59,460 nucleotides of DNA from a virus. Position numbers and translations under genes: made by a program. Within the stretch, counting starts at the first letter, position 1. Each line of letters opens with the position of its first letter. The stretch lies in IMG/VR virus record IMGVR_UViG_3300043431_000434, positions 1 through 59,460 of that record; one strand, given 5' to 3'. This document shows positions 1 through 5,990 of this stretch, in pieces. The notes beneath the pieces were generated by a model. The model did not search any database, was not told the DNA's origin, and worked only from the letters and a program-made list of their open reading frames with translations.

Positions 1-36
1 TTCCTGTTCCTGTTCCTGTTCCTGTTCCTGTTCCTG
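1..36. repeat. Hexanucleotide repeat (TTCCTG)n, left copy
   Basis: Six tandem TTCCTG units, followed by a degenerate TTCTAG. At the right end of the window the same array has seven units (59328-59369), so the real tract has at least seven. On the minus strand it reads CAG-GAA and encodes a Gln-Glu dipeptide run in the replication initiator. Such tracts can change length by slippage in 6-base steps without breaking the frame. The count may be under-called if the real tract is longer than the assembly k-mer. Confidence 0.95.
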
Positions 37-432
37 TTCTAGTTCTAAAGGGAAAATTTCTGAATTTCCGGGAATTTCCGGGAAATTGTTATTCTCAGGA
101 GGGGGTGGTAGTTTTGATTTGGTACGTTTATGTAGTCCAGATTGATGCTCTTCCCAACCTGGGAATTGAATAAATATTTCACTATTTACACTATATCTTT
201 CAATTAGTTGTGAGTTTGATATTTCAACCAAACACGCCTCTACAACGTCTTTAGTAAAGTCATCACGCATGGGAACTACAATGGCTTTTATCTTCCTTGC
301 TGAACCGTGCATACGACCAAAATCATCCGCATGTGGAATCATCCACGTAAAAAGCAACGCAGCATGTATAGATAAGTCGTTTACTTGTTCGCTAAAACTA
401 ATTTGAGTTTTTAGGATTCTCCCGGAAGCCAT
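1..432 (-). CDS. Phage replication initiator, N-terminal part (continues at 59333)
   Basis: ATG at 432 has a GGAG ribosome site 7 bases upstream. The frame stays open to base 1 and continues without a break at 59333, ending at 58932, for a total of 277 codons before the stop. The N-terminal ~105 residues (SEQVNDLS, AALLFTWMIPHADDFGRMHG, KIKAIVVPM) match the winged-helix domain seen in many phage replisome-organiser proteins that bind the origin, as lambda O does. A proline stretch and a Glu-Gln repeat link it to the C-terminal part. The helicase-loader candidate and SSB lie downstream in the same operon. Family assignment is from pattern recognition; the exact homologue is unknown. Confidence 0.75.
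   Translation of the reverse strand, partial: MASGRILKTQISFSEQVNDLSIHAALLFTWMIPHADDFGRMHGSARKIKAIVVPMRDDFTKDVVEACLVEISNSQLIERYSVNSEIFIQFPGWEEHQSGLHKRTKSKLPPPPENNNFPEIPGNSEIFPLELEQEQEQEQEQEQE
62..86. repeat. Iteron-like repeat inside the initiator gene
   Basis: Two tandem GGAATTTCC-type units lie in the initiator coding sequence. The same ~24-bp block recurs at 466-489, just upstream of the gene. Each unit is a near-perfect palindrome. Lambda-type origins carry initiator-binding iterons inside the initiator gene, so this is a candidate origin element. The same bases also appear in the right terminal overlap (59395-59419). Confidence 0.55.
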
Positions 433-464
433 ATTTATTCTCCAGACCTTTCCGTGAGTGAAAT

Positions 465-489
465 GGAATTTCCGGGAATTTCCGGGAAA
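465..489. repeat. Iteron-like repeat upstream of the initiator gene
   Basis: Second copy of the double GGAATTTCC block, in the 76-bp gap between the initiator start (432) and the small zinc-binding gene (stop at 509). Finding the same block both inside a gene and in a non-coding gap argues for a DNA-level function, either origin binding or autoregulation of the initiator. Confidence 0.55.
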
Positions 490-508
490 AGTTTCAAGGC
501 TCTCGTTA

Positions 509-706
509 TCATGACTTAACCCCTTTATCTTTCTGATTAGTCGCCCGAATGATTTGATGCCGAGACCGCTGTTTTTCTAATCGGCACTCATAACATGATC
601 CATCCACTGCATCGCGTTTTGCGACATGGCCGCGCAAACAAGTTCGACCGGTAAAATAAAAAGGCTCATTCGCGGCAATCGCTTCGCGTCGGGTCGCTTT
701 CAACAC
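509..706 (-). CDS. Small treble-clef-like zinc protein
   Basis: 65 residues. It opens with a basic ATRREAIAANEPFYFTG segment, followed by CLRGH and a later CYEC pair, giving a Cys-His-Cys-Cys set typical of a small treble-clef zinc site. Such modules are common in phage HNH-type and recombination-endonuclease-VII-like proteins, but no complete HNH catalytic motif is visible, so it may only bind DNA. It overlaps the end of the VRR-NUC gene by 7 bases, so the two are probably translationally coupled. The initiator gene follows downstream. Confidence 0.7.
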   Translation of the reverse strand: MLKATRREAIAANEPFYFTGRTCLRGHVAKRDAVDGSCYECRLEKQRSRHQIIRATNQKDKGVKS

Positions 707-1122
707 TCAGCCCTCAAATAGTTTTCAATGGTTTCGCGGGCACTATCCCAGCCCATACAGACCACAAATAAAAAGCCTTGGTGGGTGACAAACTCGCCGA
801 ATTCAAGCTGCTCAATACTCGGTCTGCCGCCTTGGCGTTTAAGCTCGATATACAGCCCAGAGAACGCACCGCGCTTAACCGGTAGGCAGAGATCAGCCAC
901 GCCCTTTTTTAAGCCTTGCCGCTTCATTTTTGCGCCACGTTTCGCATTCTCAAGTTGCGTACCCCCATAAGCAACGCCTTGGTTGCTGGCATACAGCCAT
1001 TTCAATTCGGGGAATAGTTTTTGATTCAGGTTAGCCCACTGAATTAAAATTTCTTGATGGCGGTCTTCCTTTAAGCCATCAATCCAATCCACATTGGGCG
1101 CGGTTTTGCGTTTAATGGCCAT
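700..1122 (-). CDS. VRR-NUC domain nuclease
   Basis: 140 residues from the ATG at 1122. The PD-(D/E)XK fold residues of the VRR-NUC family are present: D77 in GVADL, E93-x-K95 in YIELK, and Q105 in SIEQ. Stand-alone phage VRR-NUC proteins are thought to act as Holliday-junction or branched-DNA nucleases in replication and recombination. The frame is open upstream to 1260, but the extra 46 residues look unlike the family and overlap another gene, so the internal ATG was chosen. It lies in the early replication operon. Confidence 0.85.
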   Translation of the reverse strand: MAIKRKTAPNVDWIDGLKEDRHQEILIQWANLNQKLFPELKWLYASNQGVAYGGTQLENAKRGAKMKRQGLKKGVADLCLPVKRGAFSGLYIELKRQGGRPSIEQLEFGEFVTHQGFLFVVCMGWDSARETIENYLRAEC

Positions 1123-1360
1123 GTGACTTCCTGGCAAACCGCTGACAATTACGCGGGGCTTTCGGCCAGCACAACTTGCCACCCAGCACTTTAAACGCGT
1201 TATTAAGCGCACTCGGTGACATCCGCTTGCCTTGCACTTTAAATTTTTGCTCCCAGTCAACTAAGAAGCCACACCGACCTAATGCGTACGTAGCGCACGG
1301 TGGTTTGCAGGGGATAAAATACAGGCAGTCAAGGCAGATCAAGTCACACTCCAACCGCAT
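1112..1360 (-). CDS. Cys-rich hypothetical protein
   Basis: 82 residues, unrecognised. The N-terminal part holds six cysteines (CDLICLDC, CKPPC, GRC), enough for a small metal site; the C-terminal part is basic. It starts within the last 22 bases of the preceding zinc-ribbon gene and its stop overlaps the VRR-NUC start by 11 bases, which fits a tightly packed operon. The alternative is that this frame is a shadow of an extended VRR-NUC gene. The cysteine pattern and coupling favour a real gene, with moderate certainty. Confidence 0.5.
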   Translation of the reverse strand: MRLECDLICLDCLYFIPCKPPCATYALGRCGFLVDWEQKFKVQGKRMSPSALNNAFKVLGGKLCWPKAPRNCQRFARKSHGH

Positions 1361-1716
1361 TTTTCACACTTCATGCAGCCGTCTTTCATCAGCTTGCCGG
1401 GGCCACCCGGTGACACTGTGCAAACCTCGGTACACCCAATAAAATCAGGCATTCCGGTTAACGTTTGTTTTAAGTAGTCGCCTGGGCGCATGGAACCGCC
1501 GCATTTTTTGCACCGCTCGTCTGGATAAGGTTTGGCGTTGAGATTGGCTAAAATCGCCTGAATACCATCGGGATTGGTGGCGGGGATCGTTAATAACGCC
1601 AGTTCGACATAGCCTTTGACTTGACCATACAAACCCTTATCTAAATCAGCTTTAGCCAGGTGGAGTAAGGCAAGGGCATAATCGGTGGGGGAAAGTTTGG
1701 GCGAGTTGGTTTGCAT
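1339..1716 (-). CDS. Zinc-ribbon hypothetical protein
   Basis: 125 residues from the ATG at 1716, coupled to the upstream cupin gene through a TGATG overlap; a GTG one codon earlier is an alternative. The N-terminal half is helical (YALALLHLAKADLDKG). The C-terminal half has two CxxC pairs (CKKCG and CEKCG) that look like the two knuckles of a zinc ribbon. Function unknown. Similar small zinc proteins are common in phage early operons. Confidence 0.7.
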   Translation of the reverse strand: MQTNSPKLSPTDYALALLHLAKADLDKGLYGQVKGYVELALLTIPATNPDGIQAILANLNAKPYPDERCKKCGGSMRPGDYLKQTLTGMPDFIGCTEVCTVSPGGPGKLMKDGCMKCEKCGWSVT

Positions 1717-2198
1717 CACTCACACCCCCGCCCAATAAGGCCGCGATCCTGATCATCGACAAACTCTTGCCAGGGTACCCATTTTTGATAACCCAACGAG
1801 TCCACACAATTGAACCCCCAGTTTCGGTAACGCGGCCCGGTGATAAACAACGTCCAGCACACCCCAAACCGCAATTCAATCCGATGGGCAAATTTGCCGC
1901 TCGACCTAAATTTAACCTGGCCTTCCAGTAACAACTCCTGATCGTGGGCCGTATGCTCGACATAACAGCCGTCCAGGATGATAGACAGGTTGACAAAGGG
2001 ATGGTCATGCAATGCCCGGTCATCATCACTGCGTAGAAAATTGTGAAAATAGATGTTGAATAACCGATTACGCGGAATAACATGCCACCGATGCAAATAC
2101 GGCCTATCTGTGCCGCCCACAATAAAATCCGGCGGGCGTTGTAATGCGGTTTTTTTGATTAGAAACCGGAATAGCGTGCGGTGAAAGGGCAGTTTCAT
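1716..2198 (-). CDS. Cupin-fold phage protein
   Basis: 160 residues. The DDRALHDHPF segment (about residues 58-67) and the later FAHRIEL segment supply the spaced histidines of a cupin metal site, in a beta-rich protein. Related cupins occur in many phage early regions without known function. It lies 9 bases after the YfdQ gene and is coupled to the zinc-ribbon gene. Two further iron-site proteins (41392-41706 and 40824-41405) lie in the late region but are not obviously related. Confidence 0.7.
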   Translation of the reverse strand: MKLPFHRTLFRFLIKKTALQRPPDFIVGGTDRPYLHRWHVIPRNRLFNIYFHNFLRSDDDRALHDHPFVNLSIILDGCYVEHTAHDQELLLEGQVKFRSSGKFAHRIELRFGVCWTLFITGPRYRNWGFNCVDSLGYQKWVPWQEFVDDQDRGLIGRGCE

Positions 2199-2207
2199 CG
2201 GTAAGCA

Positions 2208-3041
2208 TTACTCTTGATAGCGTATCGTGCCGCAATAAAACCGGGTGTCTTCTGCAGTAATAGCCTCTTCCAACATGGCTTTAAAGAGCATAGCAATATC
2301 ATTCAGCAGCGCATCAAAACCAATAATGCGATATTTCAAGCTCACAGACTTGCCGTCAGATACCGCCCGTAACCGGCACGAAACATGAAAATCCTGAAAC
2401 CCATCAAACGGGGCGCAACTAAACACCAGGCGTACAGGTGGCGTATCGCCCCGCGATTTAATTTCCAGCATATCGGTGGCGGAATAGGTTGATTGGTAAT
2501 CCTCAACCTTGCTGGTATTGTCACTTTGGGTGCTTACCGTCAAATCACGGATAGCGGCAATCGCTTTATTCAGGGGAATCTCAGTTGAGTCATCCGAGTA
2601 AAATACCAAACACTCTGCCCAATCCTCGATAAAATCAATTAAGTCTTGCTGTGATAAGGTTTTACAAGCGGTTTTGGTTAGTGCGTCAAATTCAGGGGTT
2701 TTTTTCAAAGCCAACTTAGCCCGGTGCTTACCCCACAATGGCTCATCACCATCCCCCATATCTAAAATAGCGGTCGCGGTTGATTCAAGCACATCAACAA
2801 ACACACTGGTTGCTGTTAATAGGGCGTGGGTATTAATGTAATTAGCAAACTCTTTAAACAAATGCGTGGCAAACTGCGCCCGATACAAAGCGGGGGTATC
2901 TTCAAACCGCTCCGTATCAACCAAGGTATAACCAGGGGGGCATAAAACTGGGATTTTATCTAAACAATCTAGCCGTTCGGTTGTGGCCTCAGCATTCGCT
3001 AAATCGCGGATCGCGTTAACAGTATTGTCATTAATTTCCAT
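2208..3041 (-). CDS. YfdQ/DUF2303 family protein
   Basis: 277 residues, about the normal length for DUF2303. The family pattern is recognisable: an N-terminal pLPxGYxLvdlE-like segment (CPPGYTLVDTERF), a central AKLALKKTPEF segment, LSQQDLIDFIED, and a C-terminal FSCAPFDGFQDFHVSCRLR strand pair. The family is common in early operons of temperate phages of Proteobacteria; its biochemical role is unknown. It starts 11 bases inside the end of the preceding gene. Confidence 0.85.
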   Translation of the reverse strand: MEINDNTVNAIRDLANAEATTERLDCLDKIPVLCPPGYTLVDTERFEDTPALYRAQFATHLFKEFANYINTHALLTATSVFVDVLESTATAILDMGDGDEPLWGKHRAKLALKKTPEFDALTKTACKTLSQQDLIDFIEDWAECLVFYSDDSTEIPLNKAIAAIRDLTVSTQSDNTSKVEDYQSTYSATDMLEIKSRGDTPPVRLVFSCAPFDGFQDFHVSCRLRAVSDGKSVSLKYRIIGFDALLNDIAMLFKAMLEEAITAEDTRFYCGTIRYQE

Positions 3042-3402
3042 TGTTGATTGCTCTCAGTGGGGCGGCAGGGGTAGGTTTTTCAAATAAATCGGTTTGGCTT
3101 AGCGGGTACACCGACAAATCACCGTCTTTACTGACACACATGGGCGTGTTGGTCAGATTCGCTTCAGTGGCTTTACCGCGCATAGTAGGCCGCTCAAATG
3201 TCCATTGATGCTCAACATTCACCATGTCGCTATCTTCGCCCAGGCGGGTCAGGGTAAAGGACAGGTTTACTTTGCCTTTTTTGCCTTTATCGCCGTGGTT
3301 AATAACGCCTAGCGCGACCTGCTTTAACACATGATCGACTTGTTGCAAAAATACCCCGGCGTTAAATTCGCCCAAAACTTCTTCGATGGTTGGTTTGGTC
3401 AT
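3031..3402 (-). CDS. Conserved phage hypothetical protein
   Basis: 123 residues from the ATG at 3402, which has GGAG upstream. The frame is open to 3543, but the added residues look like non-coding translation. The protein has an N-terminal helix (TIEEVLGEFNAGVFLQQVD) and beta-rich middle strands (VNLSFTLTRLG, VNVEHQWTFERPTMRGK). Proteins of this design often sit next to YfdQ/DUF2303 in phage early operons. Function unknown. Confidence 0.75.
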   Translation of the reverse strand: MTKPTIEEVLGEFNAGVFLQQVDHVLKQVALGVINHGDKGKKGKVNLSFTLTRLGEDSDMVNVEHQWTFERPTMRGKATEANLTNTPMCVSKDGDLSVYPLSQTDLFEKPTPAAPLRAINNGN

Positions 3403-3496
3403 GATTGCTCTCCATTGGGAGTGAAAGGAAAGGAGCCGCCCGCCTGAATCGCCCGACAGGCAAAAAGGCAATAAATGAACAGGACGGGCAGCATAA

Positions 3497-3685
3497 CTAT
3501 TTAGTCTCATCGCCTTTGCGGCGCGTAAATGGCACGACGACACCGGCTTGTTTGCGCCGGTCGGCGAAGGTTTGGGCGATAAACTGGGTTAAATAATCCT
3601 CAGTCGTCATGTTGAGATTACCCGACTGCCAGTTTATAAAATCCATCACATCATCCGGTAAGCGGCCTATCTTGATTTCTGGCAA
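3497..3685 (-). CDS. Small hypothetical protein, TTG start
   Basis: 62 residues if started at the TTG at 3685, which has AAGGAG 6 bases upstream. An in-frame ATG exists at 3802, but that start would place an intrinsic terminator (3710-3736) inside the gene, and the translated extension looks random. The mature sequence (IGRLPDDVMDFINW, TTEDYLTQFIAQTFADRRKQAG, then a basic tail) is helical, with a length and charge like a small DNA-binding or Arc-like protein. It is the first gene after the cro terminator, the position of an antiterminator or regulator in lambdoid phages. That role is a guess from position only. Confidence 0.55.
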   Translation of the reverse strand: MPEIKIGRLPDDVMDFINWQSGNLNMTTEDYLTQFIAQTFADRRKQAGVVVPFTRRKGDETK

Positions 3686-3709
3686 ACCGCACTCCTTTAC
3701 TTGCTTTAC

Positions 3710-3736
3710 AAAAAAGTCCCGCGAGGGGTGCGGGAC
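3710..3736 (-). terminator. Intrinsic terminator after cro
   Basis: On the minus strand the sequence forms GTCCCGC, a 7-base loop, then GCGGGAC, followed directly by six T residues. This is a textbook intrinsic terminator. It lies between cro (3853-4065) and the rest of the leftward early operon, so read-through or antitermination is needed to reach the replication genes. Confidence 0.85.
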
Positions 3737-3852
3737 AGCCGTTTCACGACAAAATAAGAATGCCCACCAGCGAGGGCGCAATGGCAACAAGGAAACCATC
3801 ACTAGCGGAAGGTGCTGGTGAGCATAGCCGGGGACGATAGCTAACCAGGCAG

Positions 3853-4065
3853 CTAATCATCATTTTTGGGTGGTACATATTCGATTTTAGGGAATACCCT
3901 TAAGATGCGGTACGTGTAGAGGGGTGGCAGGTCTTCCTTCCAACCAGCAACGGTAGCGCGGGTCAACCTCAGCAACCGCGCCAAATCCGAAGCTCGACCG
4001 CCAGCGGCCTGAATGGCATCGCATTTTTTAACAATGGGGTCTATAATTTGTACATTCGATTTCAT
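3853..4065 (-). CDS. cro: Cro-like repressor
   Basis: 70 residues from the ATG at 4065; the in-frame extension to 4125 runs through the operator and was rejected. The HTH is visible as ASDLARLLRLTRATVAGWK (about residues 26-44), close to Cro/YdaS-type DNA-binding proteins. It is divergent to the repressor gene at 4135, with palindromic operators between them, which is the standard layout of a lysis-lysogeny switch. It is the first gene of the leftward early transcript. Confidence 0.8.
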   Translation of the reverse strand: MKSNVQIIDPIVKKCDAIQAAGGRASDLARLLRLTRATVAGWKEDLPPLYTYRILRVFPKIEYVPPKNDD

Positions 4066-4066
4066 G

Positions 4067-4110
4067 GCAGAAGATGTTAATATCTTCTGCAAGCGTTTGT
4101 CAATATGACA
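4067..4110. promoter_or_regulatory. cro promoter and two palindromic operators
   Basis: Two inverted repeats fill the cro/repressor gap. The first is GCAGAAGAT-6-ATCTTCTGC at 4067-4090. The second is TGTCA-ATA-TGACA at 4098-4110. On the minus strand the second palindrome contains a perfect TTGACA (4103-4098); possible -10 boxes (TATTAA or TAACAT) fall inside the first. Repressor bound here would block the cro promoter. Twelve bases of the second palindrome recur at 5580-5591. Confidence 0.7.
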
Positions 4111-4134
4111 ATACCAAGAAACCACTAAGTTAAT

Positions 4135-4728
4135 ATGAGTTTACAACTAAGATTACGCGAACTATTTGCAGAAAACCCTGAATTAAAGCCAGGGCAAGTG
4201 GCGAAAGCGATTGGCGCGACACGCACCTCAATGGGAGACTGGTTAAGTGGCAAAACAAAATACGCCACACCGGTTCATGCGTTAAGCCTAGCGAATTTTT
4301 TTAAGGTAAATTTAACCTGGTTAACGACGGGGGAAGGGGAGAAATATGTTAAGGATAACGAAAAGATAGGTAATTTATCTCACGTAAAACCTGAAAATGT
4401 ACATAAAAATTTACACGATTTGTTAGTTGAAAATACTAACTTAACGTCTAAGCTTGCTAGTGCTAACACGCAATTATCATCTAGCAACGAGGAAACTATG
4501 TCGTTTGAATTACTGCAAAATATGTACGGCGTTGAAAGGCCTAGCGTCATCCATGCCATTAGCTTACTGTTATCACTCCGTAATGCGATGGATAAAGACA
4601 AACAAGTAGCGGATGCGATCAAAGCCCTAGCGTTAGGACTTGATAACACCCGCTATAAAATTGTAATTAATGAGGTTGCCGGTGATGTGGCCACCCAACC
4701 GCAATCAATTACCGAGAAAACGTTTTAA
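4135..4728 (+). CDS. Phage repressor (HTH, no S24 peptidase)
   Basis: 197 residues. An N-terminal XRE-type HTH is clear at about residues 17-62 (LKPGQVAKAIGATRTSMGDWLSGKTKYATPVHALSLANFF), ending in the common NLTWLTTGEG motif. In LexA/CI-like repressors an S24 serine-lysine peptidase follows; here the C-terminal 110 residues are helical with no AS|G cleavage site or catalytic Ser/Lys motif. RecA-driven self-cleavage is therefore unlikely and induction probably uses another route. There is no ribosome site before the ATG, so the transcript may be leaderless or weakly translated, as with CI from PRM. Confidence 0.8.
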   Translation: MSLQLRLRELFAENPELKPGQVAKAIGATRTSMGDWLSGKTKYATPVHALSLANFFKVNLTWLTTGEGEKYVKDNEKIGNLSHVKPENVHKNLHDLLVENTNLTSKLASANTQLSSSNEETMSFELLQNMYGVERPSVIHAISLLLSLRNAMDKDKQVADAIKALALGLDNTRYKIVINEVAGDVATQPQSITEKTF

Positions 4729-4732
4729 CCAA

Positions 4733-5086
4733 TCACTCACTGGTTGATTGATTTAATTTTAAAAGGATTTCGCAGGTTTTCGCCTCAGAATGCGGCGGTA
4801 GTGCCAAATCGCTTATGGGATAAACTTTCAGTACGGTTGTGTCAACATGGCTTAAATCATAATCATTTTGTAATTTAAGCCAGGTTGTCGCTGTAATTGA
4901 CTGCGCTAACCATAACTCTAGCCGTTTTGCCATTTCCGGTGAAATAGCCGCATCTCCGTTGCAAACATTGCAAAAAGACACCCTATTAACCCCCAACAAT
5001 TCAGCCGCCTTGGTCTGGGAAATCCCCAACTCAGGTAATATGTAATATTTAAGTAGTCTGCCTGGGTGCGGATAACTTTTTTTCAT
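4733..5086 (-). CDS. higA: HigA-type antitoxin
   Basis: 117 residues. The N-terminus (HPGRLLKYYILPELGISQTKAAELLGVNRVSFCNVCNGDAAISPEMAKRLE) is the classical HigA XRE-family HTH signature. The segment AITATTWLKLQNDYDL (here SITATTWLKLQNDYDL) is also typical. It overlaps the toxin gene by 38 bases. As antitoxin it should bind HigB and repress the operon at the palindrome at 5388-5406. Confidence 0.9.
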   Translation of the reverse strand: MKKSYPHPGRLLKYYILPELGISQTKAAELLGVNRVSFCNVCNGDAAISPEMAKRLELWLAQSITATTWLKLQNDYDLSHVDTTVLKVYPISDLALPPHSEAKTCEILLKLNQSTSE

Positions 5087-5375
5087 GAACGATCTCCAAT
5101 CGTAGTACTAAATCGACATTTGTTGCATTTGCCTCTTTGAATTGAAAAATAAGATAGTAACTGTCCGACACATTGACTGCCCAATAGTGTTGAAAGTTTC
5201 TGGTGACACTACAGAACCCCCAGCCTGGGATATTCATTTCCTGGGGCTTTTGCGCGTGGCTCAAAACCGCAAGCTGGTCATTCAGTCTGTCTAGCTTGCT
5301 AACACGCAGACCAAACGTAACCTTCCCAGACTGGTGGAACTCTTTTAAACCAATATGGTTGTAGGAAATAATCAT
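5049..5375 (-). CDS. higB: HigB-type (RelE-superfamily) toxin
   Basis: 108 residues, the normal length for HigB mRNA interferases that cut mRNA at the ribosome. The family shape is visible: an N-terminal helix with GLKEFHQSGK, a basic KLDRLNDQLAVLSHAQKPQEMNIPGWGF segment, and C-terminal strands (YYLIFQFKEANATNVDLVL). Toxin-first gene order is typical of higBA. It sits between the repressor gene and the early right promoter, so it is expected to be expressed from the prophage. Confidence 0.9.
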   Translation of the reverse strand: MIISYNHIGLKEFHQSGKVTFGLRVSKLDRLNDQLAVLSHAQKPQEMNIPGWGFCSVTRNFQHYWAVNVSDSYYLIFQFKEANATNVDLVLRLEIVHEKKLSAPRQTT

Positions 5376-5385
5376 AGTTGGTTTA

Positions 5386-5414
5386 AATGTAGTCTATAAG
5401 ACTACAGAATTCAA
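5386..5414 (-). promoter_or_regulatory. higBA promoter with palindromic operator
   Basis: On the minus strand TTGAAT (5414-5409) and TACATT (5391-5386) are 17 bases apart, a reasonable sigma70-type promoter. A perfect palindrome, TGTAGTCT-ATA-AGACTACA (5388-5406), covers the spacer and -10 box. It lies 12 bases upstream of the higB start and is the expected HigA operator. Confidence 0.75.
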
Positions 5415-5488
5415 CCTTAAAAAAGGTAATATTTCACATTTTTAAGGCACGGTTATTGCTAAGCTTATTTTTCATGCAACTGGCTGAC

Positions 5489-5521
5489 AAAGTGTAAGTC
5501 ATATTTACAAAAAAGTGTAAG
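5489..5521 (+). promoter_or_regulatory. Direct repeats upstream of the early right promoter
   Basis: AAAGTGTAAG occurs at 5489-5498 and again at 5512-5521, a spacing of 23 bases. The pair ends 6 bases before the -35 box of the right promoter. They may bind a regulator of that promoter; no known consensus was recognised. Confidence 0.45.
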
Positions 5522-5527
5522 AAAATA

Positions 5528-5556
5528 TTGACAACTTGGTTAATTCTATCTACGAT
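5528..5556 (+). promoter_or_regulatory. Early right promoter
   Basis: TTGACA (5528-5533), a 17-base spacer, then TACGAT (5551-5556). The -35 box is perfect and the -10 matches 4 of 6 bases. It drives the rightward operon that starts with the 42-residue gene at 5587 and carries the recombination, excisionase and integrase genes. Confidence 0.8.
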
Positions 5557-5579
5557 TTGTAGTGAAAAATTAACAGGGG

Positions 5580-5592
5580 TGTCAATATGACG
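5580..5592. promoter_or_regulatory. Operator-like palindrome over the first start codon
   Basis: TGTCAATATGAC here is identical to 4098-4109 in the cro control region. It overlaps the ATG at 5587 and lies about 25 bases downstream of the right promoter -10 box. A shared site suggests that one regulator controls both the leftward cro promoter and the rightward operon. Confidence 0.6.
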
Positions 5593-5715
5593 ATTCAGAA
5601 AAAAAATGATGTTTACGTGGCAAGCGAAGGGTTATTTACGGTAGTGAACCGTGATCGCCTGGTTGCATGGCTGCAATGCGCGGCTCTGGTCTATAACACT
5701 AGGGGCCGGCCATGA
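5587..5715 (+). CDS. Small first-gene protein of the right operon
   Basis: 42 residues (MTIQKKNDVYVASEGLF...). The gene begins about 30 bases after the right promoter with AGGGG upstream, and its TGA overlaps the next ATG at 5712, which fits translational coupling. The frame lies in the correct place for an operon leader gene. No family was recognised. The shared operator palindrome covers its start codon. Confidence 0.6.
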   Translation: MTIQKKNDVYVASEGLFTVVNRDRLVAWLQCAALVYNTRGRP

Positions 5716-5990
5716 CCAAATACTTCACTACCCTCTATATCGACGATGAAGAGTGCGATATTGCGGTGGATTACGTCAGTCGTAAGCTTGAGCCTGAAGA
5801 ATGCGGCGGCTCTGGAGTACCTGGCCAAACCGTTATCGAAATCGAAAACATCAGCTTTTGCCCACATCGCAAGCTTGAACAAGCCTTAGCGGCACAAATA
5901 ACCCAGGCACAAGCCAGTACGGCGTTTGACTATCAGATTGATCATTACGATTGGGAGCGTAACTATACCCAAGGGGGCATAAATGGCTAA
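5712..5990 (+). CDS. Hypothetical early protein
   Basis: 92 residues, acidic, with no known domain. The N-terminus is strand-rich (KYFTTLYIDDEECDIAVDYV), with a GGSGVPGQTVIEIENI segment in the middle and a helical LEQALAAQITQAQAS segment later. It overlaps both neighbours (the 42-residue gene and the DUF1351 gene), so it is firmly part of the recombination operon. It may be a small accessory protein of the recombination system, inferred only from position. Confidence 0.7.
   Translation: MTKYFTTLYIDDEECDIAVDYVSRKLEPEECGGSGVPGQTVIEIENISFCPHRKLEQALAAQITQAQASTAFDYQIDHYDWERNYTQGGING

Larger units (their letters stand above)
1..127. repeat. Terminal direct repeat, left copy
   Basis: Bases 1-127 are identical to 59334-59460. 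This is the usual signature of a circular contig whose ends overlap by one assembly k-mer (127 is a common k). The inference is a circular, or circularly permuted, genome of 59,333 bp. A true short virion terminal repeat is less likely, because a coding frame runs uninterrupted through the join. Confidence 0.95.

Noticed and set aside
1-42. Short tandem repeat as a CRISPR array
   Set aside because: The units are contiguous 6-mers without spacers and encode a dipeptide run.
1123-1260. 46-residue N-terminal extension of the VRR-NUC protein
   Set aside because: Unlike the family, and overlaps a cysteine-rich gene that is coupled to both neighbours.
1652-2122. 156-residue minus-strand frame
   Set aside because: Shadow of the cupin gene in another frame; poor composition and no start site.
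3686-3802. Longer start (ATG at 3802) for the gene at 3497-3685
   Set aside because: It would place a strong intrinsic terminator within the gene, and the extension lacks protein-like character.
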